Shown here: positions 1 to 8,785 of the stretch, one piece after another | Position numbering within the stretch: position 1 is the first letter of the stretch | Layout: the number at the start of each line of letters is the position of its first letter | DNA from: Caryophanales bacterium | GTDB lineage: Bacteria > Bacillota > Bacilli > Exiguobacteriales > Exiguobacteriaceae | Assembly (NCBI GenBank): GCA_902363455.1 | Contig: CABJAC010000001.1 | Coordinates: 1,305,952-1,369,951, forward strand | Direction: 5' to 3' | DNA length: 64,000 bases | The notes under the pieces: generated by a model | Database searches by the model: none | The model's input: only the letters and a program-made list of their open reading frames with translations | What the model was told of the DNA's origin: nothing | Program-made: the position numbers and the translations under genes

Positions 1-653
1 TATTACAGCAAATCTATCAGTTGAAAGCCAATCGGAATACCGTACAGAAAATCATGCAAAAACACCATCTCCAATGTCGGATCAAGCCGAAACGAAGATG
101 GAAGTCTCAAGGTGAGCGCATCATAACGGCACCGGATCTTATCAAGCGTGATTTCACAGCAAGTAAACCGAATCAGAAGTGGGTGACGGATATCACCTAT
201 ATCCAATACGGCAGCACGACGAAATATCTTTCAACTATCATGGACCTATTCAATAACGAAATCATTGCCTATAAGTTATACGAGCATCAACAAACGCCTC
301 TTGTGATCGATACGTTGAAGATAGCGCTTGAGAATCGAAACTACCCCGAAGGGGTCATCCTTCATTCGGACCAAGGAAGTGTCTATACGTCATACGCTTT
401 TCAAGAATTCGTTAAGAGGAATCACCTAACAAGCAGCATATCTCGTAGAGGAAACTGTTGGGACAACGCAGTTATCGAATCGTTCCACTCTAATTTAAAG
501 TCCGAGGAGTTTCAGTACGTCAAATTTAATTCACTAAGAGACCATGAGGTCTCTGAACGCGTTATCAATTACTTAAATTACTATAACGAAGAACGAATTC
601 AAGAAAAATTAGGCTACCTGACACCAAAAAAATATGGTGTACTGGCAGCCTAA
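1..653 (+). CDS. IS3-family transposase OrfB (integrase core), 5' end outside window
   Basis: This is the DDE transposase that cuts and joins the IS3 element. The frame is open from position 3, so the gene starts upstream of the window and the TTG at 21 is not a credible start. The rve integrase core is seen, with the three catalytic acidic residues in VTDITY, LHSDQGS and AVIESFHS, and the usual C-terminal NYYNEERIQEKLGYLTPKKY block. No frame break is seen in the visible 217 codons, so the visible part of the enzyme looks intact. It differs clearly from the other IS3-type transposase at 55083-55982, so two different IS3 lineages are present. Confidence 0.9.
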   Translation, partial: LQQIYQLKANRNTVQKIMQKHHLQCRIKPKRRWKSQGERIITAPDLIKRDFTASKPNQKWVTDITYIQYGSTTKYLSTIMDLFNNEIIAYKLYEHQQTPLVIDTLKIALENRNYPEGVILHSDQGSVYTSYAFQEFVKRNHLTSSISRRGNCWDNAVIESFHSNLKSEEFQYVKFNSLRDHEVSERVINYLNYYNEERIQEKLGYLTPKKYGVLAA

Positions 654-690
654 TCAAGGTGTTTTATGTGTGTCTTATATTGCTAGGTCA
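1..690 (+). mobile_element. IS3-group insertion sequence, right part only
   Basis: The window opens inside an IS3-family element. Its transposase runs to 653 and the outer end is placed at about 690, where the strand reads ...gctaggtca. Read inward on the other strand the end begins TGACCTAGCAATATAAGACA. This resembles the IS3-subgroup terminus (TGATCTTACCCAGCAATAGTGGACAC) from memory. The left end lies outside the window, so the target duplication cannot be checked. It sits in the 3' intergenic space of the small PLDc_N gene and does not visibly break a gene on this side. Confidence 0.8.
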
Positions 691-722
691 GTCTAATGTT
701 CAGGCAACGGAGTGAAGCTTTT

Positions 723-944
723 TTAGTCTTGGATGGACGGCTCGGCTGGTGCCGCAGGACGGCGTCCCCAGACGAGATAAACGACCGGTCCGAGATAGTT
801 GACGAGAAAAATCAGGATGCCCCACAACCATTTTGGTCCGCGGGTGCGCGGACGTTTCCATAAGTCGACATAAGAGACGACTAGTAACAGGAATTCAAGG
901 ATATAGACGACAGCTTTGACGTATGGCTTGTCTTTTAGACGCAA
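723..944 (-). CDS. PLDc_N-domain small membrane protein
   Basis: A 73-residue protein with two hydrophobic segments (about residues 9-28 and 38-60) that matches the phospholipase D-nuclease N-terminal (PLDc_N) pattern: an aromatic/Arg-rich stretch (WKRPRTRGPKWLWGILIF) followed by NYLGPVVYLVWGRRP. The same module forms the N-terminal membrane anchor of cardiolipin synthases such as the one at 45384. As a free-standing protein its function is not known. The start is TTG, chosen because a GGGAGG ribosome binding site lies 8 bases upstream. The IS3 end lies 33 bases past its stop. Confidence 0.75.
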   Translation of the reverse strand: MRLKDKPYVKAVVYILEFLLLVVSYVDLWKRPRTRGPKWLWGILIFLVNYLGPVVYLVWGRRPAAPAEPSIQD

Positions 945-967
945 TGGATTTACCTCCCAGTAGCTGG

Positions 968-1510
968 TTAACTGACGAACAAACGATCATGGTAGTTTTT
1001 TAAAATCAATCGATCCTGATCAATCGTAAACCCGTACCTTGTAAAACACTCGGCCGAGACGCGACCGCCGTAAGAGATGGCAGTGAAATCCCCGCTGACC
1101 CGGTAATGGGTGTACTTCTGTTCGATATCTTGGATTAACGCCTCTAATAACAGACCCCGTTCACCGAGTCCTTCTTCCCGGACATGGATGTCGAGCAGGG
1201 AAAACTCGGCCAGTTCGACGGAACCGAACAGGCGTGTCGACAGATGTTGGATCGTCATGTGCGAACGTTTCGACAAGACGGTTTTTTTCGCCTGACGGTT
1301 TTCGAGTAAGGTGACGTAATAGCCGAACAGCGGTGCTTGAATGTTTCGTGTCACTTGAACGACTTGCTGTTGATTGTTGTAAGCAAGTCCGACGATTTGT
1401 TCATTTGGATGATGCGGTATGTCAATCATGCGCTTGGTGCAGACCGTTTGCCAGTCCTGCTTGGGAATCCATTTTAATTCAAGCACCCGAGGGGATTTGA
1501 AAAATTTCAC
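968..1510 (-). CDS. GNAT-like acetyltransferase-fold protein
   Basis: About 180 residues. The C-terminal half reads like the acetyl-CoA binding part of a GNAT enzyme: a beta strand (FSLLDIHVREEG), a Gly-rich turn followed by a helix (LGERGLLLEALIQDIEQ), and a late strand/helix pair (GGRVSAECFTRYGFTI) as at the GNAT C-terminus. The substrate is unknown. The longest open frame starts at 1714. The only good ribosome binding site (AAAGGAGG, 1519-1526) is followed 11 bases later by GTG at 1510-1508, so GTG is taken as the start; the ATG at 1534 would place the AAAGGAGG inside the gene. It is divergent from the propeller gene at 1730. Confidence 0.6.
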   Translation of the reverse strand: MKFFKSPRVLELKWIPKQDWQTVCTKRMIDIPHHPNEQIVGLAYNNQQQVVQVTRNIQAPLFGYYVTLLENRQAKKTVLSKRSHMTIQHLSTRLFGSVELAEFSLLDIHVREEGLGERGLLLEALIQDIEQKYTHYRVSGDFTAISYGGRVSAECFTRYGFTIDQDRLILKNYHDRLFVS

Positions 1511-1729
1511 GTGGGGAAAAGCCTCCTTTAACATAATCAGTGCTTTAAATATACACTTTTTGGTAATTGGAGGGAAGGTCAGAAACGTTACCGTTTTGTG
1601 ACAATCGTGCAAAAAGGGGACGAATAAGGGAAGAGACGGAAGCCGGAGGAAAATTACATCGCGGGGCGGAGGAGGGAAACAAAACAAAAGACGTATAGTG
1701 AAAGCAGTAAACAAAAGGAGTCGTACATA

Positions 1730-2824
1730 ATGAAAAAGAAAACCATCTTCTTCGGGAGTATGTTGGTACTTGGACTGGCAGTGGCGTGGTGGTCACGCGG
1801 GGGAGCCGAACCGGTCTTTAAGAAATCGTATCCGGTCCAAGCGACCAGTGAACACTATGAAGGAACAGTAGTCTGGCCGAAAACAAACAATCAACAACAA
1901 CAGGCAGGTGAAGCGAGCGGTGTCGCCGTTGGACCAAATGGAGACATCTATTACCTGCACCGGGCAAACGGGACGTACGGCAGTAAGGCGATGATCAAAG
2001 AGGCAACGATCGTCGTGCTCGACGGCGAAACGCGGACTGTCAAGCGGACGATCGGTCAGAATTTGTTTCAATCCCCGCATGGGTTGGAAGTTGATGACGC
2101 CAACAACATCTGGGTGACGGACATCAGCTTAAACCAAGTCTTTAAGCTGAATCCAGAAGGCGACGTTCAAGCGGTTTATGGACAAGCATATCCGTTCGGA
2201 ACGGAAGCGGGTCTTCGGATTCGCAACAAGTTGCCGAACTTTCCGGTCCGGTTGAACGCGTATCTGTTTGCCCGTCCGACCGATGTGACGGTGTTACCGG
2301 ACGGTTCGTTTGCAGTCGCGGACGGGTACCGCAATCACCGGATTGCGAAATTCGACCGGACCGGCAAGTTCGAGTGGGAAGTCAATCAATTGGGTTCGGC
2401 AGACGGTCAACTCAATTTGCCGCATGGCATCAGTAGTGACGACGCGTCGAACTTGTATGTTGCCGACCGCAACAACGCCCGGATTCAAGTATTTGACCGA
2501 TTCGGTCGTCATCAGCAGACATGGGATCAACCGGAACTCGGTCGACCGTATGGGGTCGAGGTCGGGCCGGACGGAAAGGTGTATGTCGCTGACGGCGGTG
2601 ACTATTTGAATAAACGGACAGTGGACGCCCGCAGTCAAATTGTAGTGCTCGATCAACAAGGTACGATTCTGGAGCGATTCGGCAGCTTTGGCACAGAGCC
2701 TGGTCAGCTGCGGATTGCCCACGATCTGGCTGTTGCGGACGACGGAACGATTTTTGTCGCGGAATTAATGAATAAGCGGCTGCAACAGTTTACTCCCTCA
2801 TCCGAATTAAGCCAAAGCAACTGA
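1730..2824 (+). CDS. Exported NHL-repeat six-bladed beta-propeller (PAL-like)
   Basis: A 364-residue protein with an N-terminal membrane anchor or signal peptide (KKKTIFFGSMLVLGLAVAW) and then repeated NHL motifs: GVAVGPNGDIYYLHRA, GLEVDDANNIWVTD, DVTVLPDGSFAVADGYRNHRI, GISSDDASNLYVADRNNARI, GVEVGPDGKVYVADGG and DLAVADDGTIFVAE. This layout is that of the peptidyl-alpha-hydroxyglycine alpha-amidating lyase (PAL)-like propellers that occur in bacteria with unknown substrates. It should act outside the membrane. The ribosome binding site AAAGGAG precedes the ATG. Whether it is an enzyme or a binding scaffold cannot be told from the sequence. Confidence 0.8.
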   Translation: MKKKTIFFGSMLVLGLAVAWWSRGGAEPVFKKSYPVQATSEHYEGTVVWPKTNNQQQQAGEASGVAVGPNGDIYYLHRANGTYGSKAMIKEATIVVLDGETRTVKRTIGQNLFQSPHGLEVDDANNIWVTDISLNQVFKLNPEGDVQAVYGQAYPFGTEAGLRIRNKLPNFPVRLNAYLFARPTDVTVLPDGSFAVADGYRNHRIAKFDRTGKFEWEVNQLGSADGQLNLPHGISSDDASNLYVADRNNARIQVFDRFGRHQQTWDQPELGRPYGVEVGPDGKVYVADGGDYLNKRTVDARSQIVVLDQQGTILERFGSFGTEPGQLRIAHDLAVADDGTIFVAELMNKRLQQFTPSSELSQSN

Positions 2825-2839
2825 ATCAAATGGTATACC

Positions 2840-3337
2840 TCAAGGTAACTGGTGTTCCAGTTCCTGTTTCTGACGGAAGTGATGCCGGGTATGCATTTCG
2901 ATCAACTGATACCATTCACGGGCGTTCAGCCAACCGAACCCACCGTGTTTCGTTTTCGAGGTTGGATCAATCTGATCAAGTCGTGCCGACCAGTCTTCCA
3001 TTCGTTCGACCAGTTGAACAAGACGGTGTCTTAACTGATCGGCACTGTCGGTATTGTTCGGTGGAGCATTCATCTCGTCCGGAAGCCTGATTTTGACGGG
3101 CGGAAAGGCAGCTTGTCGAAACAACTCTTCGCCATACGGCGTTTTTCCGGCAGTTGAGCGAGTGGTGCATGAAGCACAGGCTTCGACTTCGTCCAGATAT
3201 TCGTGAGCGACCAGCAAGATGTGGTCATACATTTGACCAAGCGACCAGACACCCGGACGTGAAATGTAGTGCAATTCGTCTTCCGAATACCGATCGAGTT
3301 CTTGGTGCAGGTGAAGCAGACAGTCGATTCCTGTCAT
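2840..3337 (-). CDS. DinB-family protein
   Basis: A 165-residue four-helix-bundle protein of the DinB/YfiT-like superfamily. The three metal-ligand histidine positions of that fold are visible: one in QMYDHILLVAHEY (about residue 38) and two in the C-terminal EMHTRHHFRQK. Family members bind a divalent metal and include thiol transferases, but most, like this one, have no known substrate. An AAGGAGGACTTCCC ribosome binding site precedes the ATG. It converges with the propeller gene at 1730, the two stops lying 15 bases apart. Confidence 0.75.
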   Translation of the reverse strand: MTGIDCLLHLHQELDRYSEDELHYISRPGVWSLGQMYDHILLVAHEYLDEVEACASCTTRSTAGKTPYGEELFRQAAFPPVKIRLPDEMNAPPNNTDSADQLRHRLVQLVERMEDWSARLDQIDPTSKTKHGGFGWLNAREWYQLIEMHTRHHFRQKQELEHQLP

Positions 3338-3411
3338 GGGAAGTCCTCCTTCGGCTGAAAATCAGCAGGTTTCTTGACTATATCCTGACCGGCAACGGTC
3401 TAAACGAACCA

Positions 3412-3454
3412 AACAACAGGGACCACAAGGAGAAATCCTCGTGGCCCCTGTTGT
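3412..3454 (-). terminator. Rho-independent terminator of the MFS gene at 3462
   Basis: AACAACAGGG/ACCAC arm (3412-3426) pairs with GTGG/CCCCTGTTGTT (3440-3454). On the minus strand the stem is followed by TTTGGTT. It lies 8 bases beyond the MFS stop. Confidence 0.7.
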
Positions 3455-3461
3455 TGTAGAG

Positions 3462-4700
3462 TTAAGAGACTTTGGATTCTTCTTCGACCGTCAGCGTGTA
3501 CAACGTCCGTTTCGTACGCTTCAAGACAATCGGTAACGTGATCAGTCCGATCAACAGGAAGCCAAGCGAAAAGACGATGTAGGTCGAACGGATCGAGAAG
3601 ACTTCGGCGAGCATCCCGATCGATAACGTCAGTCCGATGACAAAAACCGACTCGGCGACGTTGAGGACGCCGGAGAAGCGACCCATGATGGAAACCGGGA
3701 CATTGTTTTGATAAAACGACAAGAAACCGGTGTTGGCAAACGATAAGGCGAACGTCAGCAGGAAAAAGCCGACCGCTGCCACGAAGAAGCTGTTCGACGT
3801 CGCAAACAGCAGGTAACCGACCGGTGTCGTGACAGCACCGAAGCCGATCAAGAAACGTAGGCTGAGCCACTTCGTACACGTCGCGTTGATGATGGAGCCG
3901 GCGATGATCCCGACGCCGGCGATACTGACAAGGAAGCCGTATGTACTTTCAGAAAACGCCAGCACCCGTGTCGCGAATGAGGCTTCGAGAGAATCGAGAC
4001 CGGACATGAAAATCGTCATCACACAAAACAGACCGTAGACGAGTGTGATGTATCGGTGCTTGTGTGTAAACCGCAACGTCTCTTTCCAGTCGTCGGCAAT
4101 CATCCGCAAGCTGAGGCGTTCCGTCTCGGCAAACGTCGTTCGTTTCTCCAAATCCGGCAGGGAAAACAGGATCAGGGCGGACAAAGCCAACGCACCGGCA
4201 TTCATATAGATGGCAAATGCCGGTGAGCCGATAAGGAACAGGAGACCGGCAATCGTCGGTCCGAGAATGAAGCCGCAGGATTGAATGAAGTTTTTTAAGG
4301 CGTTAAACCGTTGCCGGTTGTTGTTCGAAACGAGTTTCGTCATGTAAATCAGGGAAGCGGATTCGAACAAGGAACTGCCCATATTGATCAAAAAGACGAG
4401 GGCATAGAGGACAAACAACGAATCGATAAACGGAAGAATCGCAATCAGGACAGCTCGAGACACGTCAAGAAGCACCATCATGTTTCGTTTGTCGACCCGG
4501 TCAATCAGGCTTCCCGACCAAAAGCTCGTCAACAGGGCAGCGATCGGGACAAGCATGTAGAGGACGGAGACGGCAAATGCCGAATTCGTCCGGTCGAGCA
4601 CAATCAAGTTCAGTGCGATGAAGTAGACCCAGGCGCCAAGATTCGAAATCCCGACACTCGTCAATAATAAAGCAGGGTGTTTCCATGTTTTAAAATCCAT
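3462..4700 (-). CDS. MFS efflux permease
   Basis: A 412-residue major facilitator with about 12 hydrophobic segments. Motif A-like loops are seen after TM2 (SGSLIDRVDKRNMMVLLD) and in the second half. The overall pattern resembles the macrolide-efflux/enterobactin-exporter type permeases of Firmicutes, but the substrate is unknown. The open frame extends back to 4847 with an untypical leader; the ATG at 4700 (MDFKTWKHPALL) starts directly before TM1 and has GGGGG about 9 bases upstream, so it is used here. The preceding 150 bases hold the promoter and the end of the small gene at 4847. Confidence 0.8.
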   Translation of the reverse strand: MDFKTWKHPALLLTSVGISNLGAWVYFIALNLIVLDRTNSAFAVSVLYMLVPIAALLTSFWSGSLIDRVDKRNMMVLLDVSRAVLIAILPFIDSLFVLYALVFLINMGSSLFESASLIYMTKLVSNNNRQRFNALKNFIQSCGFILGPTIAGLLFLIGSPAFAIYMNAGALALSALILFSLPDLEKRTTFAETERLSLRMIADDWKETLRFTHKHRYITLVYGLFCVMTIFMSGLDSLEASFATRVLAFSESTYGFLVSIAGVGIIAGSIINATCTKWLSLRFLIGFGAVTTPVGYLLFATSNSFFVAAVGFFLLTFALSFANTGFLSFYQNNVPVSIMGRFSGVLNVAESVFVIGLTLSIGMLAEVFSIRSTYIVFSLGFLLIGLITLPIVLKRTKRTLYTLTVEEESKVS

Positions 4701-4846
4701 CCAGCATCGCCCCCAAAGTCCATCTGTTTTGATAATTGTTTTTTGAATATATAGAAATTTATTACAATTGATATTACGGGATAGGGGGAAGCAATGCAAG
4801 AAGAAAATGGAAAAAGCCATCCGATAGATGGCAAGAGATGAAATCA

Positions 4847-5134
4847 TTAAGCGATGAAATAATCGAGTGTTGCAAATAAGCTCGTCAAAATAAAACAGAG
4901 CAGCAACAAGGAAAATAATACAATCAAATCAAGATGACGGCGGAGTCCATTCACAAAAAGAAAGAACAGCGTCCAGTAAGCGACAAACAAGGTGAGAATG
5001 ACAGCGAGGACAAGTGCGGAAATCGGGACTGAATTTGCGACTTCAGTCCGAAACGATGGACTCGTAATCGCATAAAATGTAAACACAAACGTCGGAATTG
5101 CACCGAGGTAAAGAAGCCATTTTGGAAATTTCAT
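4847..5134 (-). CDS. Small three-TM membrane protein, unknown
   Basis: A 95-residue protein made almost entirely of three hydrophobic segments (about 7-25, 38-63 and 69-92) with a short Arg/His loop (NGLRRHLD) before the last one. I do not recognise a family. A GGAAGGAA ribosome binding site lies about 10 bases before the ATG. It reads in the same direction as the MFS gene downstream and could share its transcript; no terminator is seen between them. Confidence 0.6.
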   Translation of the reverse strand: MKFPKWLLYLGAIPTFVFTFYAITSPSFRTEVANSVPISALVLAVILTLFVAYWTLFFLFVNGLRRHLDLIVLFSLLLLCFILTSLFATLDYFIA

Positions 5135-5216
5135 CTAAACATTATTCCTTCCCGAACAAATAAGATAACTTAATTATAAAAGGGTATACTTGTAAATGAA
5201 ACGTACAAAATTGTAA

Positions 5217-5386
5217 GGGAGAGTCCGGTTTACCGGCACATCGTACTGTACTTAATTGCAGAAGAAGATGTTCCATTGATTAAACGATGTTTGAAAGATC
5301 CGGAAGTACTGAGGCTGACGGGACGTAAAACAGATTTTGACCGGCCGACTCTTGACAGGGGAACGTTGGTGTTCATCTTCAGTTAA
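5217..5386 (+). pseudogene. Remnant of a GNAT acetyltransferase gene
   Basis: An open stretch without a start codon encodes ...LYLIAEEDVPLIKRCLKDPE followed by VLRLTG and ends at TAA 5384-5386. The phrase 'AEEDVPLIKRCLKDPEVLRLTG' is typical of the N-terminus of RimJ/RimL-type GNAT enzymes (domain entry plus substrate lid). The rest of the domain, including the acetyl-CoA loop, is missing. It fills most of the 306-base gap between the genes at 4847 and 5441. A deleted, decayed gene is the simplest reading. Confidence 0.5.
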
Positions 5387-5389
5387 AAA

Positions 5390-5432
5390 GACAGCCTGTC
5401 ACACTCCTGAAAAATCGGAGTGACAGTGCTGC
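5390..5432 (-). terminator. Terminator after the 5441 gene
   Basis: Arms around CTGTCACACTCC and GGAGTGACAG (5396-5407 / 5417-5426) form a hairpin with extra outer pairs CAGC/GCTG. On the minus strand it is followed by CTTTTT. Confidence 0.6.
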
Positions 5433-5440
5433 CTTTTCGT

Positions 5441-5707
5441 TTAGCCTTGTTTTCGGTTTGATTTTGTTTCTTCTTCTTCGTCATCTTCCCAGTTAAAGGT
5501 TAAATCAACCCGTCTGCCGACGAAAGAGCGTAAGAAAAGAAGAAAAGTCGTAATCGGAAGCATCAACCACCAAGAATTCGTAAAGAAAAGAGAATCAAAC
5601 GAATCAATGAAGACGATCGTATGTGTGACGTAAATCCACATAAAAAAGGAACTGACAAATAAAATCGTTTCCGAAGTTGTAATGAACTCGCGTTTTGGTT
5701 TAAACAT
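5441..5707 (-). CDS. Small two-TM membrane protein, unknown
   Basis: An 88-residue protein with two hydrophobic segments (about 14-34 and 45-60) and a very acidic C-terminal tail (NWEDDEEEETKSN). Ribosome binding site GGAGGG lies 6 bases before the ATG. It lies 20 bases downstream of the diguanylate cyclase gene on the same strand and is probably co-transcribed with it, ending at the terminator at 5390-5432. No family recognised; a membrane partner of the cyclase is possible but only positional. Confidence 0.6.
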   Translation of the reverse strand: MFKPKREFITTSETILFVSSFFMWIYVTHTIVFIDSFDSLFFTNSWWLMLPITTFLLFLRSFVGRRVDLTFNWEDDEEEETKSNRKQG

Positions 5708-5727
5708 GAGGACCCTCCAATAATAGA

Positions 5728-6855
5728 CTAAGAACGTATGGTTTCAGTCGCTGATTGTGTAGCTGCGATGTGCTGTTCATCCTGTTGATTCAATAAAATC
5801 GTCCGGTTGCGGCCTTGTTGTTTCGCAGTGTATAAAGCGTCATCTGCCAGTGTGTTCATCCGCTGGATCGGTATACGTTTTCCATGGGAAATGCCGATCG
5901 AGGTCGTGATTTCAATGGCCGGGAAACCGTCGAGTTGAAAACGTTCCGTCGCAATCCGTTCGCGGATCCGGTTGGCGACTTTGACGACTTTTTGCGGAGA
6001 AAGATCGTAAACGAGAATCATAAACTCCTCACCGCCGATCCGTGCGGTAATATCATGCGGACGGGTTTCTTGTTTTAAAATGTTCGCAAACTGTTGCAAG
6101 ACAAGATCGCCGTTTCCATGACCGTATGTATCATTGACATGTTTAAAGTGATCGATATCGAGCGCAAGGACATTGTAAATTCGTCCTTCTTGTTCCAGTA
6201 CGGCGGTCCGGGCATCCCAAACCCGGCGATTGTACAATCCAGTCAAATGATCGAGTTCAGCTGATTTTTTGTACAGTTCGACTTGCCGGTTCAGCGTCTG
6301 AAAATCAAGGGTCAGCAAGCTGGAAAGAATACCGACGGCAAGCCCGATTGTCCATGTCGACAGTAGCAAGCGAAGTGCTGCATCACTTAAGCCTAAGTTG
6401 ATCAATACCGCTATAGTGACCATCGATAAGGCCCAGACGTTCAAAGCAACGTTTTGACGGAACGGTCGGTTCAAGAACGTACGGTGAATAAAAATCATAC
6501 CGGCGCTGATTGCCAAAATCGCGACAAAGGCGACGAAGGCTTGCGGCGTGACGCCAAATAAAAAGCGAGAACTGGCGATGATCAATGTCGCGATGATCAG
6601 CGGAAAGCGGATCCCGTAAAACGCAAGCAGAACAAGAGGCAGGTGCCGTAAATCCATACGTAACGATTCATTGACTTGAATCCCCTTAAACATCAAAAGC
6701 ACGCCGAGCAGTCCCGTTAAAAGTCCGATGATGATGGACTTGGCCGGATAAGAGGAAAAACGGGTAGAATGAATGACTTTCGAGATGATATAAAATCCTG
6801 TGAACGCGATACAGGCATTGATCAACAGCTCGACAATGAACATGATTTTCCACAT
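5728..6855 (-). CDS. Membrane diguanylate cyclase (5TM sensor + GGDEF)
   Basis: A 375-residue enzyme predicted to make cyclic di-GMP from two GTP. Residues 1-190 hold six or so hydrophobic segments resembling the 5TMR-LYT sensor module. The GGDEF domain follows from about residue 205 (DHLTGLYNRRVWDA), with the metal/GTP block LALDIDHFKHVNDTYGHGNGD and an intact active-site loop GGEEF. An RPHD motif sits exactly five residues before GGEEF, matching the RxxD inhibitory site that gives product feedback. Two starts are possible, the ATG at 6855 and an ATG four codons later; the ribosome binding site AAGG fits neither perfectly. Confidence 0.9.
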   Translation of the reverse strand: MWKIMFIVELLINACIAFTGFYIISKVIHSTRFSSYPAKSIIIGLLTGLLGVLLMFKGIQVNESLRMDLRHLPLVLLAFYGIRFPLIIATLIIASSRFLFGVTPQAFVAFVAILAISAGMIFIHRTFLNRPFRQNVALNVWALSMVTIAVLINLGLSDAALRLLLSTWTIGLAVGILSSLLTLDFQTLNRQVELYKKSAELDHLTGLYNRRVWDARTAVLEQEGRIYNVLALDIDHFKHVNDTYGHGNGDLVLQQFANILKQETRPHDITARIGGEEFMILVYDLSPQKVVKVANRIRERIATERFQLDGFPAIEITTSIGISHGKRIPIQRMNTLADDALYTAKQQGRNRTILLNQQDEQHIAATQSATETIRS

Positions 6856-7086
6856 CCTTGACCTTGATACTTTTACGATACCATTCTGACAAAAGTTGTC
6901 AATCAGAAAGGAAGGCAGACTATCAGTTATGACAAAACTAGAAAAAGAGAGGGAGATAGCTTTTGTCTGGGACGGATTCTTCTCTACTGGAATTATATCG
7001 CGAATAGATTCAAGGAAATAGTCTACTTTTCTCTTCCATCCTGCTATACACTACAAACAAGAATGTTGGAAGGGAAGTGGGGAACA

Positions 7087-7503
7087 ATGACTGGACAAAC
7101 GAAAGTTCTTGATGGGGGACCGTTTTTGCACGGAACAAAAGCCATTTTGCATGTCGGGGATCAGCTGCAGATCAATCACGCATCCAACTATCAGGAGAAA
7201 CGATCGAATTATATCTACTTCACGGCGACGCTGGAAGCTGCAAAATGGGGAGCCGAGCTCGCAAAAGGTGACGGGAAAGAGCGGATTTATCTCGTAGAGC
7301 CGCTCGGAACGTTCGAAAACGATCCGAACTTGACCGACCAACGATTTCCCGGTAATCCGACGCGATCCTATCGGTCGAAGGAACCACTCGTCGTCATGGC
7401 GGAACTCGGCGTATGGCAGCGACACTCGGACGACATGATTCAGCAAATGAAAAACTCCCTCGCTAAGTTGACGGCAGAAGGAAAGAATGTCATTTTGGAT
7501 TGA
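7087..7503 (+). CDS. arr: Rifampin ADP-ribosyltransferase (Arr)
   Basis: A 138-residue enzyme predicted to transfer ADP-ribose from NAD+ onto rifamycin antibiotics, inactivating them. The hallmark segments are all there: PFLHGTKA with the catalytic His, NYIYFTA with the Tyr, LEAAKWGAELA, IYLVEPLG and ENDPNLTDQRFPGNPTRSYR with the Asp. The length matches the Arr family (about 138-150). The frame is open from 7063 but the ATG at 7087 follows a purine-rich GGAAGGGAAGTGGGG site and matches the family N-terminus, so it is used. It is a monocistronic chromosomal gene with no mobile element beside it. Confidence 0.92.
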   Translation: MTGQTKVLDGGPFLHGTKAILHVGDQLQINHASNYQEKRSNYIYFTATLEAAKWGAELAKGDGKERIYLVEPLGTFENDPNLTDQRFPGNPTRSYRSKEPLVVMAELGVWQRHSDDMIQQMKNSLAKLTAEGKNVILD

Positions 7504-7657
7504 TTGATACACAAAAAGGCGTGATGAAATTTGTCAGTCTTCGTTTGGATACTATGATTTGCAGGAAGGGTACACCGGCTACAAGACAAGAGTTTCCGTT
7601 TGACGCATGATCGTCGAGCAGAGTCATTGCCGTGAGACAGCTGTTGTTCTGTTTAAA

Positions 7658-8446
7658 TTAATTGTTTTTCGTTCGACATTCCACCGCCAGCCGTCGAATT
7701 TCAGCTGCCATCGCCGGATTGACCGACTGGATCTGTTCAAGCCAGTCGAGCAGCGCAAGTGCCGATTCCGGTACGCGGGCATATCCTTGCAGCACGTCAG
7801 CAAACCGTTCCTGTGCCTGTGGGAATCGTTGCTCGGCCCGGCGTTCATTGCCGTACTGATCCGGATAATAGTCGACTTCCGGCTCGAGCAGATGAAGGAC
7901 GGACAGGAGTTGGGAAAAAGCATGCTGTTCGACAAGCTGGAGACTGGATAATCGTTCACCGCGGGCGTACCGACATAAGCCGACATACAGATTTGTCAAC
8001 GCTTCATTTAGTGCAAACTCAAGCGTATCCCGCCGAATCGAGGGTGGTGTTTGTCTAGAGACGGTCAAATCTGCTCCGGGAAACGTCGGATCTTGCCAGA
8101 CGATCCGACCAGGAGAAAAGGCAATCTCCGGCATCTCATCGAGTTCAAAAATCGCGCACTCGCCGTAAATCCCGTCAGCGAACAACAACTTGAAGCCGTC
8201 GACCGTGTTTTGGAAAATGAAACTGAGCGGATGGACGGATTCGAGCCAATCCAGTTGGTCAAGGAACCGTTGTTTCCGTCCCGGTTTCGTGATGACGAAA
8301 AAATCAAGATCGGAATAATCATCAAGCCGTTCCAATTCTTGACCGACCGAGCCGAGTCCAAGCAATAACCAGGCCTCCTGTGTGTGTTCGAGCTGGTGAC
8401 CGATTTGGTCGAGACGTGCGAGTAGAGTCTGTTGTCGTTGTGGCAT
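7658..8446 (-). CDS. Nucleotidyltransferase-domain protein (lincosamide/aminoglycoside type)
   Basis: A 262-residue protein with an N-terminal pol-beta type nucleotidyltransferase motif: GLGSVGQELERLDDYSDLDF (about residues 30-49), that is a GS dipeptide followed by D-x-D, the metal-binding signature. The C-terminal half is helical. The layout recalls Lnu(B/F)-type lincosamide and related antibiotic nucleotidyltransferases that adenylylate a hydroxyl group, but the substrate cannot be assigned by reading. AAAGGAGCTTTTCG precedes the ATG. It converges on arr with a 154-base intergene that shows no clear gene. Confidence 0.65.
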   Translation of the reverse strand: MPQRQQTLLARLDQIGHQLEHTQEAWLLLGLGSVGQELERLDDYSDLDFFVITKPGRKQRFLDQLDWLESVHPLSFIFQNTVDGFKLLFADGIYGECAIFELDEMPEIAFSPGRIVWQDPTFPGADLTVSRQTPPSIRRDTLEFALNEALTNLYVGLCRYARGERLSSLQLVEQHAFSQLLSVLHLLEPEVDYYPDQYGNERRAEQRFPQAQERFADVLQGYARVPESALALLDWLEQIQSVNPAMAAEIRRLAVECRTKNN

Positions 8447-8582
8447 CGAAAAGCTCCTTTTTAAATGAATGATGAGTGTGAAAGCGTTCTACTTTCCAGT
8501 CTAACCAGCTTGAGATTTCCGTCAAGGAAAGTTATCATCAAGTCATACGTACGATATCCTAAATGATGGAAGGAGATATGTC

Positions 8583-8783
8583 ATGGATCTACTGATTGTC
8601 CTCCTCATCGGCTCCTTTCTCTTGAGTGGTCTGATGCTCTTGACGATCATCAAGGCCGTTTTTTCGGCCTATCGAAAACAAACGATTTCGATGTCAAAGG
8701 CAATCGTCATCACGCTTGGCATGGCGGCGTTCAGCATTGTTCTCGCAGGCGTTCTCCCGTATGTGTATCTTCAATTCATGTGA
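8583..8783 (+). CDS. Small two-TM membrane protein, unknown
   Basis: A 66-residue protein with two hydrophobic helices (about 2-25 and 41-63) linked by a basic loop (YRKQTISMSK). A strong AAGGAG site lies about 8 bases before the ATG, and a strong terminator follows the stop, so it is probably a real single-gene unit. No family recognised. Confidence 0.6.
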   Translation: MDLLIVLLIGSFLLSGLMLLTIIKAVFSAYRKQTISMSKAIVITLGMAAFSIVLAGVLPYVYLQFM

Positions 8784-8785
8784 AA

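Noticed and set aside
7524..7610. 28-codon frame between arr and the nucleotidyltransferase
   Set aside because: No convincing ribosome binding site, no recognisable sequence; a chance frame is likely.
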